34,730 bases of DNA from Rhizomucor pusillus. Its lineage: Eukaryota > Mucoromycota > Mucoromycetes > Mucorales > Lichtheimiaceae. Positions 30,463 to 34,730 of this stretch are shown piece by piece (position 1 is the stretch's first letter; each line of letters starts with the position of its first letter). Below the pieces are notes generated by a model that did no database searches, had not been told where the DNA came from, and worked only from the letters and a program-made list of their open reading frames with translations. A program made the position numbers and the translations under genes. Where the stretch lies: contig FWWN02000573.1 in the NCBI GenBank assembly GCA_900175165.2, positions 1 through 34,730 on the forward strand, given 5' to 3'.

Positions 30463-30969
30463 ATGGCTATTCCCGAAGGTAACGCTACTGCTGGTGCCAA
30501 GCTCTTCAAGACTCGCTGCGCTCAGTGCCACACTGTCGAGGCTGTACGTACCCCCTGTTATGTAAACAATGATCTGCATTGCAGTTTACTTACCTGTTCC
30601 TCCAGGGTGGTCCCCACAAGGTCGGTCCCAACTTGCACGGCGTCTTTGGCCGCAAGTCTGGTCAGGCTGCTGGTTACAGCTACACCGATGCCAACAAGAA
30701 CAAGGGTGTCCTCTGGGATGACCAGTCCATGTTCGACGTAAGTATCACCTGCTCGGTGCCCTGAGACAGTGGTTTTTAACTTGCATTGCAGTACCTCGAA
30801 AACCCCAAGAAGTACATCCCCGGTACCAAGATGGCCTTTGCTGGCTTCAAGAAGCCCAAGGACCGTGCCGATGTCGTCGCCTACTTGAAGGTGCGTATTC
30901 TCGAGCTTATCTGCGTCGAAAAGCCTTACTTATATCTGCTTTTCACTCTTACAGGAAGCTACTGCTTAA
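30463..30969 (+). CDS. CYC1: Cytochrome c
   Basis: This is the soluble heme carrier between complexes III and IV in the mitochondrial intermembrane space. Exons: 30463-30543, 30606-30737, 30792-30890 and 30955-30969. Introns are 62, 54 and 64 nt. The product is 108 aa. Heme attachment is CAQCH (Cys19, Cys22, His23). The axial Met is Met85 in [10 protein letters not shown]. Other conserved blocks are [35 protein letters not shown] and YLENPKKY. The start [19 protein letters not shown] has the short extra N-terminus typical of fungal and plant forms. The last exon is only 15 nt (Glu-Ala-Thr-Ala-stop). Codon use is strongly biased, as in eEF3 B. AATAAAAA at about 31029 is a likely polyadenylation signal. 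It is convergent with the Fanzor-like relic. Confidence 0.98.
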
Positions 30970-31160
30970 ATGGCAACTAACCATACACGTGCATACATTA
31001 CTCTCTCTCTTGTCCATAGATCACAGCTAATAAAAATGGTGGCACTGAATAGAGCCCAACTTTGTTTTTAGACAATGATCCTGACTGTTATTTTACAGAC
31101 TAGCTAATGCACGTCTGCAGATACCGTCGCCGCACCACCTAGTAATATCATTGTAAGTAC
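30970..31160. other. Shared 3' region between cytochrome c and the Fanzor-like gene
   Basis: The polyadenylation-like signal of cytochrome c lies at about 31029. From 31135 a copy of CCACCTAGTAAT begins, which pairs with ATTACCAGGTGG at 31191-31202 inside the end of the Fanzor-like frame (one mismatch). The Fanzor element end is expected here. Confidence 0.5.
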
Positions 31161-31167
31161 CTAGTGT

Positions 31168-31198
31168 CTGGTAATGATTCTTCCCCCTTCATTACCAG
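31168..31198 (-). ncRNA. Hairpin overlapping the 3' end of the Fanzor-like frame; candidate guide-RNA or element end
   Basis: A perfect 10-bp inverted repeat, CTGGTAATGA (31168-31177) and TCATTACCAG (31189-31198), surrounds an 11-nt loop. It lies in the last dozen codons of the nuclease frame. In TnpB and Fanzor systems the guide RNA overlaps the nuclease 3' end and the element right end, so the position fits. A second pairing, CCACCTAGTAAT (31135-31146) with ATTACCAGGTGG (31191-31202), competes for the same arm. RNA expression cannot be seen here, and a 10-bp stem can arise by chance. Confidence 0.35.
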
Positions 31199-34100
31199 GT
31201 GGGTCAAGTGCTGTATTTTTCGTTGGCAGCTTGGAAGCGGCGGCTGCATAGCGATTGAAAGGTTGCATTGTATAACCTTGCAGCGAAGTATATCCTGCTA
31301 TGGCTATGCAAATCGATGCGAGCTCGTCTCGGTTTTGCGTATTTTGAAGTTCTCGATAGGAAATACAGGCGGCATTCATGCAAACTGACGAGCCGTTAAC
31401 GGAGACCATTTTGTAGGTACCTCTGATCTTTTTCTTGCATTTGGATGGATGACAGTACGGACACGTCCTCGAGCTCCGAAGCTCGTCCGTCAATGCAACG
31501 ACCGCGTACTGGCTATGTTGCCTTCGCAGGTTCTTTCCGGCTCGCCGAGCATGCCCTTTGATTCGTCTACCTACGCAAGTGCCTTGATTTCCGATACACA
31601 TGACTGCGACGGCTTTGTTTCCAGTGTTGCTTTTTATGATGCTTCTTTCTTCTGCAGCTATTTTACTGTAAGTCAATCTTGTTGCAATCTCCTGACTTCG
31701 TTTTTCTTTCTTTGCTCTCGATGATTGATTAAAAGACCTCAAAGCTTTTCTCGACTCGCATGCAACCTAAGAACGCTTTAGCAAGATATGTCGAACTCGA
31801 GAAGGGACTTGCTTACTCTGTTTGCATTGCAACATCTTTTCCTGCCGTTGCCTTCTTCGCTACTGAGTTTTCTCCTATTCGCTTTTCAGCGTCTCGAACG
31901 GCTTGGTTTTCGATTTTCGTTTTTGCCGCAGCCTCGTGTGTTTGTTGCAAAGAGACTTTTCATTTATCTGTGCCGCTGTGATACAGTTGAATCTGGACGT
32001 CGCTACATATGCAATGAAGTTTCCGCCATCATTTGTATCGGGTGACTCGGCAGTCGTATCCGGAGCCATGTTTCCATCAAGCTCTGTATCATCAAGTGCT
32101 GCGAATCTGTTGTAAAGAGATATGTGATACTGTAATTTCTTTTGGGACATAGCGACAGTCGTAGACATTGTGCGTAAGGCATAATCTGTGCCACTGTACC
32201 CGAGAGTCTTGCCGGCGTCGAAAGCTTCCTTCTCTAGCACAGATATATCGATATTAGACCGAGACTCCTCGCAAGCGTAATGCCGTAAAGTAGGCAGAGG
32301 CTTGTTCGTATTTTCAGCTTTCTCTTGATCCCGTCCAGTAGCTTTCTTCTTTAAACTTCTGGTAATGTTGTATAACATCATCCTCATATCTTTCAACCTT
32401 GTAGCTGTGTTTTCCGCATCTGTAATTGCTTGCGCTCGCTTCAAACGTAGATCTCGTAGTATATCTAAACTCTCTGTTACAAGACTTGATTTGGCTTCTT
32501 CGTACGCTCTGATACTACGTTTCCACTCCTTTTGTTGTAATTTGTAAGCCGCCTTGAGCTCTGCAATCTTCGTCTTCAATGCTTCTATGTCGATGTTGTC
32601 GTTGTCTTGTCCCTGTGAGATTTGGGTTTTGTATGTCGCACATGCTTCCTTTTCATGTTTTCGTTTGCTCAGCAATCGGATGACGCCGAAAGATGTCAAT
32701 AAGGCACGATTTGGAATATAAGACCCGATTCATTACAAATCTTTTTTCATTTTATCAATATCGAGAAACACACCCATCATCAGTTCCTTGTTCTCGCGGG
32801 CTTTTCTGATATTGTGATTTCTTCTCCACTGTATGTGCACAGATTAAAACGACCCACGTTTGAAATGAACATTTCATATATTGATGTTGCGTCGAGCGTC
32901 AATCATTGGATTCTTCCTGCCGAAACTAATGGCGATATTTGCGTCGTGAATTCTTGATATCCACAGATTGTCAGCACCGTATTGGCAAAGACAACGATGG
33001 GAAGTGCATCAGCAATCGATCGGTGCTTTTTTCCATTTGACTCTCGAACGAAAGGTCGTAGCAAGTTGACGATGGTTTTTACAGCTTGAATCTCTTGGGA
33101 CTGGAGTTCAAAGTTGCTGCAGCAAATTTCGGTAATATCTTGTTCGATAACATCATTGCCGACTGTAGTCGAGAAATTAAGACTTTTGGAAATGCCTTTT
33201 AAGCGATTCAACCGTTCTCGACTTGGCTCTGCACACTTTTTTTACTCGTCTTGCTCCTCATCAATGCCAGAAGAATCTTTGTCAGGAGAATCCTCTTCGT
33301 AACACTCTTCCAAAATCTCAACAATGCTTCCTTCTTCTATACCATCGCGCAGCAGCCTTGATACTATCCTGATCTAAACTCTGTCTGCCTTAGAACTGCA
33401 TCTATTATCGTTACATAGATTGCCTACTACATACCGTGTCATCATCATTGTCTGCTTCATTAGTGTCGCTTTGCAAGTTCTGGAAGCGAATATATCATAC
33501 TCATCATAAATATGGGTGTTTGAATGTACTCGGATGCAAGCTTGCCTTTCTATCTTGAGCTTGATTTTTCAACCTTCTTTGCCAATTTTCATTAATTGTA
33601 TGTATCCGTTGCTGACATTTATATCGTCGCGATGACCACTTTTCTTCTTCGTCGCTATCCTTGGCTTGAACGATACGATTTTCGGTTTTCTGCAAGTACT
33701 TTTTCTCTTCGCGAAAACGATTTCGCTGAAAATTCCGGATGGCTGCGCTATCCACTTTGATTTTGAGTTCTTGTTTTTCCTTGGCTTTCCTAGAAACCAA
33801 TTCTTTGTAGTATGCTTCTCGTTTAGGAGCCAGATACAATCGTGACAAAATGCGCACGACGTATTCCGCTGATCATGATAGCAGCTTATTATTCGCCCAC
33901 ATCTGCTCCAAATTTGTGCAGTATTAATGCACAGCCTTATTCGTCGTTTGAGACAATCCCGCTGGCGCAGACGGCAAATAATAGAATTCAGGGATGTAAT
34001 AGTCACAATCGATGCTGCCTAATGCCCGTTGCTGTACAGTTGCAGCCATTCTCCCCAAGTAGATAGAATGCAACCTTTCAATATGTTGTTGATCGAAAAG

Positions 34101-34553
34101 CACTGTATCTGCGGCTCCAACTAAAGACGTATTCAGGGATATATATTTATCCTCCTCGAGCATCGATGTGTCTCTGAGTGCATGACCCGGGATGATCTGC
34201 GCAAGATCGAATTGTTGCCATTTTTCGCAACAAATTCCAGCATTGTCGCGCGTATCACAGCGGACAGATTGGAGATGTCATCTGATATCAGCTCTTGCGT
34301 CGAGCCAAGCGTTTCCTCGAATATTTCAATGTAATCTTCCGGTAAGCCAGGGCGTAATACACTGCTCAAAGGCACGCTTGTTATTCCATGATTGCTACCA
34401 TCATCATCATCGTTGTTCTCGGCCTCTGTATTCTTCTTATCTTCCTTTTCATCATTTTTGCTGCTCCACTGTATCCCCACATCTTTGTTGATTCTGTCAA
34501 AATTCGAGTTCAGGAAACTTTTCCAGCGGTCGAGTGGGGAGGGAGACAACTTG

Positions 34554-34557
34554 NNNN
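34554..34557. other. Assembly gap (4 N)
   Basis: Four undetermined bases interrupt the Fanzor-like frame. The reading frame on one side does not continue on the other, so the true gap is probably not exactly four bases. Confidence 0.97.
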
Positions 34558-34730
34558 GCTTCTTTCTCGATGTGCCGTATGGCCAGCTGGCAGTTGCTTC
34601 AAAGCCAGAAATTTGGCTTTCTTTTTAGTCACCTCCTTTTCTATCTTGTTTATCGTTTTGAGCCTTTCACTTTCATCTTCTGGAAGCTCTGACGGACTGT
34701 TCTTGAGTTTCCGGATTGATCCACGTACAA

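Larger units (their letters stand above)
31161..34730 (-). pseudogene. Fanzor-like (TnpB-related) RNA-guided nuclease gene, broken, 5' cut by window edge
   Basis: This is a long, largely intron-free frame series on the minus strand, read from 34730 to a TAG at 31161-31163. Visible in order: a basic helical N-terminal part; an acidic stretch (about 34400-34440); LPIVVFANTVLTICGYQEF (about 32960-33000); VFLDIDKMKK then ESGLIF; a coiled-coil-rich part; the RuvC-I-like GTDYALRTMSTTVAMS (Asp, about 32150-32190); SFNQSSRAKKEKRSQEIA; RuvC-II-like VMCIGNQGTCVGRRIKGHAR; TDELRSSRTCPYC ... CMNAAC zinc ribbon; and RuvC-III-like NRDELASICIAIAG (about 31300-31335). The lesions are an in-frame TAA (33924-33926) and TGA (33873-33875), a frame change at a five-T run (34221-34225), another near a six-base A run in the sense strand (about 32740), one near 32720, a break between 31875 and 31742, and a frame change across the N gap. 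In RuvC-II the paralogue's Asp is Asn. It is likely inactive. I have not joined the frames into a protein. Confidence 0.78.

Overview
The window looks like nuclear DNA of a filamentous fungus, probably an early-diverging one (Mucoromycota-like). It carries translation elongation factor eEF3, an ATPase largely confined to fungi and some other lineages. Genes are compact, with many spliceosomal introns of about 54-79 nt (GT...AG, often with a CTAAC/CTAAT branch motif). The two ends carry relics that look like Fanzor (eukaryotic TnpB-like) nucleases. The lineage is inferred from protein resemblance, not from a search.

Left end (1-2994): the C-terminal part of a Fanzor-like gene on the plus strand, cut by the window edge and apparently missing its RuvC-III motif. 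About 2.2 kb follows with a decayed-looking reading frame, an 18-bp tandem duplication and a degenerate 70-bp minisatellite. Housekeeping block 1 (2995-12904): an intron-containing eEF3 paralogue (minus), a gephyrin/CnxE-type molybdenum cofactor enzyme (minus), a divergently transcribed membrane-anchored SRPBCC-like protein (plus) and the nucleoporin Nic96/Nup93 (plus, 13 exons).

Middle (13100-23569): a small orphan protein, a GATA zinc-finger factor containing one GC-AG intron, a DUF606/YdcZ-type small membrane protein with a 24-nt exon, a PRL/PTP4A-type prenylated phosphatase, complex I subunit NDUFS5, a gene-poor 2.7 kb and a single-pass mitochondrial protein. Right block (24413-30969): a second, intronless, strongly codon-biased eEF3, a sugar-porter MFS transporter and cytochrome c. 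Right end (31161-34730): a longer, intron-poor, broken Fanzor-like gene on the minus strand, running off the window and containing a 4-N assembly gap.

The genes do not form a pathway. Loose themes are translation elongation (two eEF3 copies), mitochondrial respiration (NDUFS5, the inner-membrane protein, cytochrome c) and ordinary cell biology. The most unusual content is the pair of Fanzor-like relics. Both have their C-termini pointing into the window, they come from clearly different subfamilies, and one ends in a hairpin that overlaps its last codons, where a guide RNA would be expected. Exon boundaries were worked out by hand from splice consensus and frame continuity. All the multi-exon models sum to whole codons.
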